Shown one piece after another: positions 50,105-58,553 of a stretch of 64,000 nt of DNA. The position numbers were made by a program, and so were the translations under genes. The stretch comes from Cohnella sp. GbtcB17 (GTDB lineage Bacteria; Bacillota; Bacilli; Paenibacillales; Paenibacillaceae), in the NCBI RefSeq assembly GCF_019091135.1, contig NZ_JAGXJW010000035.1:22469-86468 (forward strand). The letters are read 5' to 3'. The notes beneath the pieces are model-generated. The model ran no database searches and was not told the origin of the DNA. It saw only the letters and a list, made by a program, of their open reading frames with translations. Within the stretch, counting starts at the first letter, position 1, and every line of letters starts with the position of its first letter.

Positions 50105-50743
50105 TTATGCAAGTCTTTCTTCCTCGGTCAAACCGCCCTCCCGCCGCTCCGCCCTTTTAATCCCATAACTCTCGACCCGGCGGCCGATCCACCAGGTGGC
50201 GGCGACGAACAGGAGCGCGTACAGCGCTTGCTCGGGGTGGCGGAGGAACTGGGCGGGATCGTGTCCGATGAAGGAGATGACGAACACCATGACCGCCTTG
50301 CCCAGCACGATGGCGACGAGGAACGAGCGGAACCTCATGCGGGCCAGTGCCGCGGCGATGTTGATGACGACGAAGGGGCCGACCGGGAACAGGCTGAGCA
50401 AAAACACGTAGCTGAATGCGTTGCGGCGCACCCATCGCATGCCTTTGCTCACTCGCGGGCGCTCCGCCCAACGTTGCCAGTACGGACGGTCGGCGATCTT
50501 GCGGATGATGGAGAACGTAACGAGGCAGCCGAGCACGATGCCGATCCAGGAATAGAGGAAGCCCAGCCAAAGCCCATACACCGCCGCGTTCACGCCAACG
50601 ATGAGAATCGTGGGCAGCGGAGGGACGAAGGACTTCATAAAAGTGAGCAAAATGCCCGGCAACGGGCCGTATGCACGGTATTGGTCCAACCAATCCAGCA
50701 GCGTACGTTCATCTATGTGTCGCAATTCGTTCAGGAAGTCCAT
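50105..50743 (-). CDS. TVP38/TMEM64-family (VTT domain) membrane protein
   Basis: A 212-residue protein with five to six hydrophobic helices. The VTT/SNARE-associated core is seen as PLPGILLTFMKSFVPPLPTILIVGVNAAVYGLWLGFLYSWIGIVLGC and the later FSYVFLLSLFPVGPFVVINIAAALARMRFRSFLVAIVLGK. Relatives (DedA and VTT proteins) scramble or transport lipids such as undecaprenyl phosphate or phosphatidylethanolamine. The role here is inference from family. Monocistronic; array B lies downstream of its stop. Confidence 0.88.
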   Translation of the reverse strand: MDFLNELRHIDERTLLDWLDQYRAYGPLPGILLTFMKSFVPPLPTILIVGVNAAVYGLWLGFLYSWIGIVLGCLVTFSIIRKIADRPYWQRWAERPRVSKGMRWVRRNAFSYVFLLSLFPVGPFVVINIAAALARMRFRSFLVAIVLGKAVMVFVISFIGHDPAQFLRHPEQALYALLFVAATWWIGRRVESYGIKRAERREGGLTEEERLA

Positions 50744-50961
50744 GTCGCGTCCCGCCTTCAGGTCTTTCGGTCAATCTGTCAACGACAGCATAACTGATAT
50801 CCGCGCGGAAATCCATGGCTTGGGCGTGTCCTTTTTCTGCGAAGCTTCGAGCCAGATGGCTGACGGCGCGCCGTCGTTTTCTCGTCGTTTCCACTTCGCC
50901 GGTCTCCGACATCGCCGTATTCCTGCTTCGCATAGACTTTCACTTTCGCAGAACGACCGAA

Positions 50962-50985
50962 AGCGGATCCCCCAAGGGATCCGCT
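50962..50985. repeat. perfect 10-bp hairpin in the 50744-51058 gap
   Basis: AGCGGATCCC and GGGATCCGCT are exact complements around a CCAA loop. There is no T-run on either strand, so it is a weak terminator candidate at best for the convergent side of the SDR gene. No gene is defensible in the rest of this 315-bp gap. Confidence 0.55.
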
Positions 50986-51058
50986 CTCGCATGCCTTATG
51001 AATGGCGTGACGGCGCCCGAATACCGCCGGCCACTTTTAATCGTCCTCTAAATCGTCC

Positions 51059-51820
51059 TTAAATCGCCGGCATCACATTGCCGCCGCTCACCGGCACATA
51101 AGCGCCGGTGATGAAGCTCGCGAGGTCCGAGGCCAGAAACGCGACGACGTTGGCGATCTCCTGGTCCGTGCCGCGCCGCTTCAAAGGAACCGTGCTCTCG
51201 TACGATTCGCTGCGCTCCGTGCCGGCCTCCCGGTCGCGATCGCTGATCGTCCAGCCAGGCGCGACCTGGTTGACGGTGATCTGATGCTCGCCGACCTCTT
51301 TGGCCAGCACCCGGTACACGCCGTCCATCCCGCGCTTGCCCGCAACGTAGGCGGACTGCGTCGGGAAGTTCTGCATCGCGCACTCGGTGTTGATGCCGAC
51401 CAGCCGGCCGCCGCCCTTCGCGATCATGTCGGGCACGAACGCTTTGGCCAGATGCACGCTCTGCAGCACGCACGATTCGAACTGGCCGACGTAGTCTTCG
51501 ATCGCCTGCTCCAGCACGCTCGTCCATTGATACTGGATGACCGCGTTTGCTACAACGATGTCGACGGTGCCGAGACCGGCTTTTACCGTCTCCTTCATGG
51601 CCAGCACTTCGTCCAGCTTGGTCACGTCCGCCTGCACGGTCAGCGCGCGCACGCCCATCGCTTCAAGCTCGGTCTTGAGCTCCTCCGCCTTGGCGGCGTT
51701 GCCCCGATAATGGATGGCAACGTTGGCGCCGCAGCCTGCCAGCGTCCGCGCCATCACGCGGCCCAACTGTCCGGATGCGCCGGTGATGAGTGCGGTTTTC
51801 CCCGATAGATTAATTTGCAT
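51059..51820 (-). CDS. short-chain dehydrogenase/reductase
   Basis: A 253-residue SDR. The NAD(P)-binding GASGQLG motif is in KTALITGASGQLGRVMA (TGxxxGxG), the N-A-G-like strand is DIVVANAVIQ, and the active-site Tyr-x3-Lys is in SAYVAGKRGMDGVYRVLA. The catalytic Ser position reads GINTECAMQNFPTQS, so the usual Ser is replaced or shifted (Glu-Cys), which deserves care. I chose the ATG at 51820 after GAGGAGG; it overlaps the upstream Dabb gene by 11 bp, so the two are coupled. Substrate unknown. Confidence 0.82.
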   Translation of the reverse strand: MQINLSGKTALITGASGQLGRVMARTLAGCGANVAIHYRGNAAKAEELKTELEAMGVRALTVQADVTKLDEVLAMKETVKAGLGTVDIVVANAVIQYQWTSVLEQAIEDYVGQFESCVLQSVHLAKAFVPDMIAKGGGRLVGINTECAMQNFPTQSAYVAGKRGMDGVYRVLAKEVGEHQITVNQVAPGWTISDRDREAGTERSESYESTVPLKRRGTDQEIANVVAFLASDLASFITGAYVPVSGGNVMPAI

Positions 51821-52157
51821 AGCGTTGTTCCTCCTCGGCGTTAAATGCGCTGACATGATCGATCTCCAGAAACCGCGATACTTCGGTCTCCCACCGCTCG
51901 GCGACAAACGCGACATGGACGGGATGTGCGTTATAGCTGTCATAATCGGCCTGCGACGCGAATTCCATAGAGAAGCCGTATGTATAATCGTTTTTAGGGC
52001 TGACCTGCTTCAATACCTCAAAGTTTCGCACAGCGGGAATGGAGGTAAGTATACGCCAACCGTCCTTCAGGAATCGATCCGCCTCCGCAGACCCCTTCTC
52101 ATGCTTCAGATCGAAGATCACCTGATGACGGATCGCCGAATCATTAGGCTTGCTCAC
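51810..52157 (-). CDS. Dabb (stress-responsive A/B barrel) domain protein
   Basis: A 115-residue protein with the dimeric ferredoxin-like Dabb pattern: IRHQVIFDLKHEKGSAEADRFLKDGWRIL, VLKQVSPKNDYTYGFSMEFASQADYDSYNAHPVHVAFVAERW. Members form beta-barrel dimers; some are enzymes in polyketide cyclisation, many are unassigned. It precedes and overlaps an SDR gene, and the pair may act on one small metabolite. A ribosome site (GAAAGAGGGGG) precedes the ATG. AT-rich upstream region. Confidence 0.82.
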   Translation of the reverse strand: MSKPNDSAIRHQVIFDLKHEKGSAEADRFLKDGWRILTSIPAVRNFEVLKQVSPKNDYTYGFSMEFASQADYDSYNAHPVHVAFVAERWETEVSRFLEIDHVSAFNAEEEQRYAN

Positions 52158-52303
52158 CGATATCCCCCTCTTTCATTAGCAACCTGCAACAACGTTTATT
52201 ATAACAAAAATTGCTTTTAACGAAACATCTCGCCAGTCTTCCGAAATCCGCAACCGATCCGGTCTTCAAATCGTCAAATAATGTGGAATTTCTTTCTTTA
52301 CTC

Positions 52304-52321
52304 TTAGGGCATTTGCCCTAA
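52304..52321. promoter_or_regulatory. TTAGGGCATTTGCCCTAA palindrome upstream of the LCP gene
   Basis: Perfect eight-base arms (TTAGGGCA/TGCCCTAA) around TT, 53 bp before the LCP start codon in an AT-rich control region between divergent genes. Operator is more likely than terminator, as there is no T-run in either direction. Confidence 0.5.
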
Positions 52322-52373
52322 AATAGAAAGGGTTGCTCTCATTTTTAATTTTAAATCAAGCGGAGGATTCATA

Positions 52374-53468
52374 ATGGATACGCCTGAAAAAAATCGCACC
52401 TGGGTGCGCAAAACGTTAAAGTACGCGGGGATTGTCGTCGGCGCCCTCGTCGTCATCGTCGGCAGCTATGCCGGGTACCTGGTATATAAAGCGAATCATG
52501 CCATCAATCTCATGGCCGGCGACGAGCCCGTGCCCTCTCCTTCTCCGTCCGCTTCGGCGTCAGGCGCAGCCGGCGGGCAGCAGGAAGACGCGGACTACGC
52601 AAGCGACAGCACGCTGATCAAGAAGCCCGTCACGTTCCTGCTGGCCGGCATCGACCGCAGGGAAGGCAGCGGCGGCACGCTCAACACCGACGTTCTGATG
52701 CTCGGCAGCCTGAATCCGCAGACCAACTCGGCGAGCCTGATCTCCCTGCCCCGTGACCTTCAGCTCAAGCCGGAGGACCTAGGGTCCCACAAGGCCAATT
52801 ACTATTACGCCTATTTTTACAACAAAGACAAAGATACGGCGATGGAAAACACGAAGGAATTTTACAGCGACCTGTTCGACTTCCCGATCGACTATATGAT
52901 CATGATCAACTTTGACGGCCTGCGCAAGCTGGTGGACGCGGTCGGCGGCGTCGACGTCGACGTCGACATGGATATGCGGTATGTGGACAACGCAGACGGC
53001 ACGAACATCGATCTGAAAAAAGGCTATCAGCACCTGGACGGCGCCAAGGCGCTCGACTTCGTCCGCTACCGCAAGTCGAACCGCGGCACCGGAGAATCCT
53101 CGGACATCGCCCGCAACGCCCGCCAGCAGCAGGTGCTGAGCCAGCTCACCGAGAAGCTCGCTTCGTTCCAGGGCATGCTCCAGTGGGGCAAGGTGCTCGA
53201 CCTGCTCGGCAAAAACGTGCAGACCGACATTCCCGAATCGATCCTGCGCGACTATATCTACAACGTGAAAGAGATGAAGCCGGACACGCTGAACGTGCTG
53301 CCGCTCGAGAGCCGTTGGGAGAGCCCTTATATCATCGTCAAGGAAGACGATCTCGAGCAAGCGCTCGATGCCCTGCGCGCCGAGGCCGGCATTCACGAGC
53401 CAAGCGACCTGAAGCTGGCCGACGTCGTCGGTCTCGATCCGTCACCGGATCCGGACGACGCCAGATAG
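52374..53468 (+). CDS. LytR-CpsA-Psr (LCP) family protein
   Basis: A 364-residue protein with a short cytoplasmic part and one membrane helix (residues about 14-40, TLKYAGIVVGALVVIVGSYAGYLVY), then a Pro/Ser linker and the LCP domain (from about 75). Conserved marks: LLAGIDRREGSGGTLNTDVLMLGSLN, SLPRDLQLK, and VGGVDVDVDMDMRY with LDGAKALDFVRYR(K/S). LCP enzymes attach teichoic acids or other glycans from lipid carriers to peptidoglycan. The ATG follows GCGGAGGA. Monocistronic. The extracellular side of the membrane is expected. Confidence 0.93.
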   Translation: MDTPEKNRTWVRKTLKYAGIVVGALVVIVGSYAGYLVYKANHAINLMAGDEPVPSPSPSASASGAAGGQQEDADYASDSTLIKKPVTFLLAGIDRREGSGGTLNTDVLMLGSLNPQTNSASLISLPRDLQLKPEDLGSHKANYYYAYFYNKDKDTAMENTKEFYSDLFDFPIDYMIMINFDGLRKLVDAVGGVDVDVDMDMRYVDNADGTNIDLKKGYQHLDGAKALDFVRYRKSNRGTGESSDIARNARQQQVLSQLTEKLASFQGMLQWGKVLDLLGKNVQTDIPESILRDYIYNVKEMKPDTLNVLPLESRWESPYIIVKEDDLEQALDALRAEAGIHEPSDLKLADVVGLDPSPDPDDAR

Positions 53469-53489
53469 TCGGTCCGCCTCGCGGCTAGA

Positions 53490-53750
53490 TCAACGGCCGA
53501 ACCACACCATCACCAGCACCGCGTTCAGCACGAGCAGGGCAGGAATGCCCGCCGTGAAGGAGCGGTGCTTTGTTTTGTGGCGGAAAAAGCGCATGCCGAG
53601 CAGCATCCCGAGCGCGCCGCCGATCGCTGCGATCAGGAACAGCCGCTTCTCCGGGACGCGCCGTTCCTTGTGCATCGCCTTCGTCTTGTCGTACCCCATG
53701 ATGATGAAGGCGACCAGGTTGACCGCCAGCAAATAATAAAAAACGAGCAT
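53490..53750 (-). CDS. DUF1294 family small membrane protein
   Basis: An 86-residue protein with three hydrophobic stretches and the DUF1294 signature: YLLAVNLVAFIIMGYDKTKA then RVPEKRLFLIAAIGGALGMLLGMRFFRHKTKHRSF. The length is usual. The function of the family is unknown; in some proteins it is fused to cold-shock domains. It converges on the LCP gene and lies just downstream of a DUF1904 gene on the same strand (19-bp gap), so these two may be cotranscribed. Confidence 0.9.
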   Translation of the reverse strand: MLVFYYLLAVNLVAFIIMGYDKTKAMHKERRVPEKRLFLIAAIGGALGMLLGMRFFRHKTKHRSFTAGIPALLVLNAVLVMVWFGR

Positions 53751-53769
53751 GTATGCATCCTCCCGGTGA

Positions 53770-54240
53770 CTACTCTCTTAGCGCGTCCCGAAGCCGGGTC
53801 GACATCGATCCTGCGGCCGCCGCGGCCGAGGCTTTGCGGACGCGGGCCAGGTCGTCCTTCAGCTTCGCGTTGTCCGCGCGCAGCGCGTCGAGCTCGGCCT
53901 CCGCGGGATCGGCGCCGAACGGCTCGCCGTTCGCGTAATAGTCGGCCGGCCGGTAGCTGCGGAAGGCGACCTCCGCCTCCGGCACGCCGCTGCCGCGAAT
54001 ATGCTTGTCCAGGCAGCGGGCGACCGCGTCGCGGACCTCCCGTCCGCGCTCGAACCAAGCGACCTCGACGAAGGGATAAGACGGCGCGACCCGGCCGCCG
54101 GCTATACAGGTCGTATGGACGACCTCCAGCATAAGGTCGCCGGTCTCGCAGCCGATGATCGCCGACAGCTCCGTCTCCAGCGATTCGCCGATCGCCTGAA
54201 CCTGTTCGACGGTCAGGCCTCTAAAGTAAATATGGGGCAT
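53770..54240 (-). CDS. DUF1904 family protein
   Basis: A 156-residue protein starting MPHIYFRGLTVEQVQAIGESLETELSAIIGC, a tautomerase-like beta-alpha-beta pattern of DUF1904 (Pro at position 2 as in tautomerases). A second half repeats the fold (YPFVEVAWFERGREVRDAVARCLDKHI). The C-terminal 45 residues are a charged coiled coil (AELDALRADNAKLKDDLARVRK) not needed for the core. Typical of Bacillus and Paenibacillus; activity unproven. Probably upstream in an operon with DUF1294. Confidence 0.85.
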   Translation of the reverse strand: MPHIYFRGLTVEQVQAIGESLETELSAIIGCETGDLMLEVVHTTCIAGGRVAPSYPFVEVAWFERGREVRDAVARCLDKHIRGSGVPEAEVAFRSYRPADYYANGEPFGADPAEAELDALRADNAKLKDDLARVRKASAAAAAGSMSTRLRDALRE

Positions 54241-54356
54241 CGTTATGCAGCGCTCCTCGCTTTATCGTTTACTCTATTATAGTCCGCAAACGGTATAAAG
54301 GGCGAATCGTACGCATGGATGCGAGGCACCGAGACGACACACCGAGACAATGCCTA

Positions 54357-54385
54357 TTGCCCGGCGCGATATTATGCGATACAAT
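54357..54385 (+). promoter_or_regulatory. sigma-A-type promoter
   Basis: TTGCCC (54357-54362), 17-base spacer, TACAAT (54380-54385), 35 bp before the start codon of the small basic protein gene. Confidence 0.6.
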
Positions 54386-54419
54386 CGTGCTTAATCTTCA
54401 TCAATGGAGGTGTTCCCGA

Positions 54420-54695
54420 ATGGGAATGTCAGGCTCAAAAAAAGCGAGGCGCAAAGCCGTGCGCGAAGGCAAGCTGAATCCCGAGGCGCTGCGGAGCGAG
54501 TGGGTCCGCAAGCCGTATACCCAAGTCCAACCGAATAAGAAGGCCGATCAGCGCCGCTCCTTCTGCCGCAAGCCGGGCACAAGCGAGGGCGCTGATCCCT
54601 TTTTTACCGCCGTTTACCGCCGCTTCCCGAGAGGCCTGTGGATTCTCGGCGCTGCCAGCTTCCGCCCGCCGGCCAGCCTGATCCAGGTCTCGTAA
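54420..54695 (+). CDS. small basic hypothetical protein
   Basis: Up to 91 residues, starting MGMSGSKKARRKAVREGKLNPEALR, a strongly basic N-terminal region that resembles short conserved proteins of Bacilli ending after about 60-65 residues with a Lys/Arg tail. Here the frame runs on (EGADPFFTAVYRRFPRGLW onward) and overlaps the 3' end of the converging phosphoesterase gene by 82 bp; that tail does not look native, so a frameshift near 54575-54610 that removed the normal stop is possible. The ATG at 54420 lies nine bases after GGAGG, and a sigma-A promoter precedes it. Function unknown. Confidence 0.6.
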   Translation: MGMSGSKKARRKAVREGKLNPEALRSEWVRKPYTQVQPNKKADQRRSFCRKPGTSEGADPFFTAVYRRFPRGLWILGAASFRPPASLIQVS

Positions 54696-55549
54696 CGCGC
54701 GCCTTCCTCCTGCAGCTCGATCACTCTCGCTCCCCGCTTGAACCCCAGCCTGCCGTACGTATGATACCCCGTGGATCTCCCGTAAGTGAGCCGGATGCCA
54801 TGCAGCTTTCCCTCGAAGTCGTTAATATGATCGTGTCCGCAAAACGTGCCGAGCACGCCGCCCGCTTCGACCAGCGCCGCAAACAGGCCCGAATTGAGCT
54901 TGGGGCACGAAATAGGCTCGTATCGGCGTCCGTCGCACCGGCGCGTTCGCCAGACCTCCTTGTACTCGGGCAGCGGAATGTGAAAAAAGACGAGCGAGGG
55001 AAGCGGCGGAGCGCCCTTGGGCGCTAACGCGGAGGCTTTTTCCCTGAACCAGTCGATCTGACTCTCCCGGATCCAATCGTAGCCGGGAATCCGCTCCAGC
55101 TCGGAATAGCTGCCGGAGTCCAAAAAATAGAGCGCGTGGCGCGTCGCGCCGTTCGCGCCGCCGATCGCAAGCGCGTAATTGCCGACGCCGTGCACCGCTT
55201 CGGTCCCGGCGCTCGCCAGGCATCCCCGCTGCCGTACCAGCGTCTCCATCAGCCGGTCGCGCGAGACGTCGCCTTCGCTGTCGTGATTGCCGAAGACGGC
55301 CGCCCACGGCGTCCCGCTCTCGGCCACCACCGCCACGGCTTGCGCAACGGACGCGTACGGATCCCGGCAGCCTAGGCTGAAGACGATGTCGCCGGTGAAG
55401 ACGACCAGGTCCGGCTTTTCTTCGCTTAACACCCGCTCCATCAGCCGACGCGTCCGAAGATCCTCCGACTCGCCGTTCTGCCAGTGCAAATCGGTGAATT
55501 GCACGATTTTAAACGTTCCGTCTTTGCGGAACCGAAGCTTGCTCTCCAT
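54614..55549 (-). CDS. metallophosphoesterase
   Basis: A 311-residue calcineurin-like phosphoesterase with all metal motifs: FTDLHW near residue 18 (Asp, His), FTGDIV, FGNHDSEGD (Asn-His-Asp), FFHIPLPEY (His) and FCGHDHIND (GHxH). Two metal ions, typically Fe/Mn, are bound to hydrolyse phosphoesters; the substrate is unknown. The relatives closest by pattern are fungal Dcr2-like and bacterial phosphohydrolases of this length. No signal peptide, so cytoplasmic. Its 3' end overlaps the converging small gene. Confidence 0.92.
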   Translation of the reverse strand: MESKLRFRKDGTFKIVQFTDLHWQNGESEDLRTRRLMERVLSEEKPDLVVFTGDIVFSLGCRDPYASVAQAVAVVAESGTPWAAVFGNHDSEGDVSRDRLMETLVRQRGCLASAGTEAVHGVGNYALAIGGANGATRHALYFLDSGSYSELERIPGYDWIRESQIDWFREKASALAPKGAPPLPSLVFFHIPLPEYKEVWRTRRCDGRRYEPISCPKLNSGLFAALVEAGGVLGTFCGHDHINDFEGKLHGIRLTYGRSTGYHTYGRLGFKRGARVIELQEEGARYETWIRLAGGRKLAAPRIHRPLGKRR

Positions 55550-55673
55550 ATGAGGACCGCCTTCCGTTCGCCGATCGCACGGCCTACCTCATCTATATTC
55601 CCCCGCACAACGGAAAACGACCTCCGCGGAAGCCGGGCGGCCGCAGAGATCGTCTGTTATCCAATCGTTACCG

Positions 55674-56963
55674 TTATTGCTGGCTCGCTTCGATCGCCTG
55701 GCCGAGGTCCGCCAAAATGTCGACGATCGACTCGGTGCCGATCGACAGGCGGATGAGGTTCGGGCTGACGCCGCTCGCGTACTGCTGCTCTTCGGACAGC
55801 TGCTGGTGCGTCGTGCTGGCCGGGTGGATGATCAGCGACTTGGAGTCGCCGACGTTCGCCAGGTGAGACAGCAGCTTCACGCTGGAGATCAGCTTTTTGC
55901 CCGCTTCCACACCGCCCTTAATGCCGAACGTCAGTATCGCGCCTTGGCCCTTGGGCAGGTACTTCTTGGCGAGTTCGTACGATTCGTGGCTCGGCAGGCC
56001 GGTGTAGCTGACCCACTCTACATGCGGGTGGTTCTCCAAATAACGGGCCACCTCAAGCGCATTCGAGCTGTGGCGCTCCATGCGCAGGTGCAGCGTCTCG
56101 AGACCTTGCAGCAGCAGGAACGAGTTGAACGGCGAGATCGCGGCGCCCATGTCGCGCATCAGTTGCACGCGCGCTTTGATGATGTAGGCGATCGGACCGA
56201 CCGCTTCGCTGTAGACGACGCCGTGATAGCTCGGGTCCGGCGTCGTAAGACCCGGGAACTTGCCGCTGGCCGCCCAGTCGAACTTGCCGCCGTCGACGAT
56301 GACGCCTCCGATCGAGGTGCCGTGACCGCCGATGAACTTCGTTGCCGAGTGCACGACGATATCGGCACCCCACTCGATGGGACGCAGCAGGTACGGGCTC
56401 GGGAACGTGTTGTCCACGATCAGCGGAATGCCGTTGTCGTGCGCGATCTTCGCGACCGCTTCGATGTCGAGCACGTCGCCCTTCGGATTGCCGATCGTCT
56501 CGGCATACAGCGCCTTCGTCTTGTCCGTGATCGCCGCGCGGAAGTTCTCGGGATCGGACGCATCGACGAACTTGACGTTGACGCCCAGCTTGGGCAATGT
56601 CGTGGAGAACAGATTATAAGTGCCGCCGTACAGCGTGGAAGACGATACGACTTCGTCGCCGACGCCGGCGATGTTCAGGATCGAATAGGTGATGGCCGCC
56701 TGGCCGGACGCCGTCGCGAGCGCGGCGGCGCCGCCTTCGAGCGCTGCGATGCGGTTTTCGAACACGTCCGAGGTCGGGTTCATGAGCCGCGTGTAGATGT
56801 TGCCGAACCCCTTCAGCGCGAACAGGTTCGCCGCATGCTCCGCGTCGCGGAAGCCGTAGGACGAGGTTTGATAGATCGGCACCGCCCGCGACAGCGTCGT
56901 CGGATCGATCTGTTGGCCGGCATGAACCGCCAGCGTTTCGGGTTGATATTGTTGCTCGGACAT
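55674..56963 (-). CDS. metY: O-acetylhomoserine sulfhydrylase (homocysteine synthase)
   Basis: About 429 residues, PLP-dependent Cys/Met metabolism family. The PLP lysine is in VVHSATKFIGGHGTSIGG, the ring-binding GGAAALATASGQAAITY lies upstream, and IADVGD-like LANVGDSKSLIIHPASTTHQQL is near the end. The length is that of MetY, longer than cystathionine synthases. It makes homocysteine from O-acetylhomoserine and sulfide. ATG at 56963 or GTG at 56975; GAGGAG lies nearer the GTG. No S-box (SAM riboswitch) was seen in the 88-bp upstream gap, which is unusual for a Firmicute methionine gene. Confidence 0.94.
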   Translation of the reverse strand: MSEQQYQPETLAVHAGQQIDPTTLSRAVPIYQTSSYGFRDAEHAANLFALKGFGNIYTRLMNPTSDVFENRIAALEGGAAALATASGQAAITYSILNIAGVGDEVVSSSTLYGGTYNLFSTTLPKLGVNVKFVDASDPENFRAAITDKTKALYAETIGNPKGDVLDIEAVAKIAHDNGIPLIVDNTFPSPYLLRPIEWGADIVVHSATKFIGGHGTSIGGVIVDGGKFDWAASGKFPGLTTPDPSYHGVVYSEAVGPIAYIIKARVQLMRDMGAAISPFNSFLLLQGLETLHLRMERHSSNALEVARYLENHPHVEWVSYTGLPSHESYELAKKYLPKGQGAILTFGIKGGVEAGKKLISSVKLLSHLANVGDSKSLIIHPASTTHQQLSEEQQYASGVSPNLIRLSIGTESIVDILADLGQAIEASQQ

Positions 56964-57063
56964 GAGTAAGGTCACGCTCCTCGGAATTTGGTAAGATTCG
57001 ACAATCTATCAATTCGATTCTTATCGCCAAATTCCTGCAAGCGCCATAAATATCCAAGTATTT

Positions 57064-58368
57064 TCATTGGAATCCAATGCGATTGGATGCGCCGCCCCAG
57101 TCCGTGCCGTTCAGCCAATCTCGCTTGCGACCTTTGTCCAGATCGTTGCGAAGACCGAGCACAAGCTGTTCCAGGTCGATATGATCGTCGTAACGCTTCT
57201 GCAAGGCCGCGGACACGTACAGCTCGTTGAGCTGCGCGAGCGAGAAGCCTTGGGTACGTTCCGCCGCATGGGCGGCCTGCTCTTCCCCGGCCAATTCGGG
57301 CAGCCCCTTGCGGCGCAGGTATGCCAGACGCAGCGCCTCGTCCGGCAGCTTGACCTCGTAGGCGCGGTCGAACCGGCCGGCGCGATTGATGAGCGCGGGA
57401 TCGATTTTTTGCGGATAATTGGTCGTCCCGATCAGGAACACGCCCTCCTTGGCCGTCGCGCCGTCCAGAATATTCAGGAAAAACGAGCGGCACGAGTCGG
57501 GCATCGAATCGATGTCCTCGATGACCAGCACGGAAGGCGCCTGCTTGACGGCGGCGGCGAACACCTCGCGAATCGATTCGCTGTTCGTATATTCGGTAAT
57601 CTGCCAGTAAAATACAGGCGACTCGACGCTGCCCGCGATTGATTTGACCAGCGTCGTCTTGCCGTTGCCCGGCTTGCCGTAGAGCAGGATGCCCCGCTTG
57701 TAGGGGATCTGATATTGCTCGAAAAACGTCCGATCGCCGCCGAAAAATTCGTCAACGGAGCGGAAGATCTGCTGCTTGAGCGTCTCGTCCATCATCACGT
57801 CTTCCCGGGGAATCGCCTGGGCGATCGGCTCGCGGCAATGCTGGAGCCCTTCGCGCGTGTCGGTGTATACGTGCATCTTGCGCTCCTCCGTGCGCCGCAG
57901 CTGCATCGCCTGAAGACAGGCGCTGAGCTGTTCGTCGTCCGGCGCGAAGATCAGGTCCTCGGTCGAGAGCAGCCCCAGATGGACGAGCATCGGCACCCGA
58001 ACGAGCGCGACGCGATATTCCGGATAGGCAAATATATTGTTGCGGACCGACGGCCGCATCCGGTAGATCGACTCCCCAAGCTTCGGTTGAAACGAGATTT
58101 GGCGGGATTCGACAAGGTCGAAGACGGATGCAACGTGAACGAGTCCCGGGTAATCCGACTCAATGTCTTCGGCCAAGCCGTCCCAAACGTCTCCTTGATC
58201 CGCTTGGTCGTAGAGCTTGAATTCGCAGCCGAAGCGGTCCGAGAGCAACCCGGCGATTCTCGCGACGGTTCTCGCATAATCGAAGTAACGCTCCGTCCCC
58301 TCTTGGGCGCGATAATCGTACGATGCGACGAATGCGGGCGTCTGTACGGCGGTCGGTCCTGTTTGCAT
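57064..58368 (-). CDS. AAA-family ATPase
   Basis: A 434-residue protein. The first 190 residues are an unassigned alpha/beta domain (with YRAQEGTERYFDYARTVARIAGLL). Then comes one AAA domain: Walker A YGKPGNGKTTLVKSIAG (about residue 240), Walker B VLVIEDIDSMP, sensor 1 LIGTTNYPQKIDP and an arginine finger in NRAGRFDRAYEV. Such single-AAA proteins act on protein or DNA complexes; the client is unknown. It lies 100 bp upstream of metY on the same strand, with nothing to show shared function. Confidence 0.88.
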   Translation of the reverse strand: MQTGPTAVQTPAFVASYDYRAQEGTERYFDYARTVARIAGLLSDRFGCEFKLYDQADQGDVWDGLAEDIESDYPGLVHVASVFDLVESRQISFQPKLGESIYRMRPSVRNNIFAYPEYRVALVRVPMLVHLGLLSTEDLIFAPDDEQLSACLQAMQLRRTEERKMHVYTDTREGLQHCREPIAQAIPREDVMMDETLKQQIFRSVDEFFGGDRTFFEQYQIPYKRGILLYGKPGNGKTTLVKSIAGSVESPVFYWQITEYTNSESIREVFAAAVKQAPSVLVIEDIDSMPDSCRSFFLNILDGATAKEGVFLIGTTNYPQKIDPALINRAGRFDRAYEVKLPDEALRLAYLRRKGLPELAGEEQAAHAAERTQGFSLAQLNELYVSAALQKRYDDHIDLEQLVLGLRNDLDKGRKRDWLNGTDWGGASNRIGFQ

Positions 58369-58553
58369 GCCAATCTCCTCCTTGGTTGTAAGATGTGCGA
58401 CAACATGCGTGCGTCGTATGGTAGCAAAAAACCGCGAGCCTCGGCCCGCGGTCGTTCAAGACGCGCATGAATGCGACCTCTTGAAAAGAAGCGCGCGGGC
58501 TGGATGCGGTCTTGCAAGTATGAGATTTGACGTCGATAACGACCCCGTCAGTG

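Noticed and set aside
49609..50168. Overlapping ORFs of 68-101 codons in array B
   Set aside because: All are translations of the tandem repeat in different frames on both strands, without start signals.
55677..56969. 430-codon ORF antisense to metY
   Set aside because: Shadow of a well recognised enzyme; Arg-rich peptide with no start signal.
56976..57063. S-box riboswitch before metY
   Set aside because: The gap is too short and lacks the conserved GA-rich and kink-turn parts.
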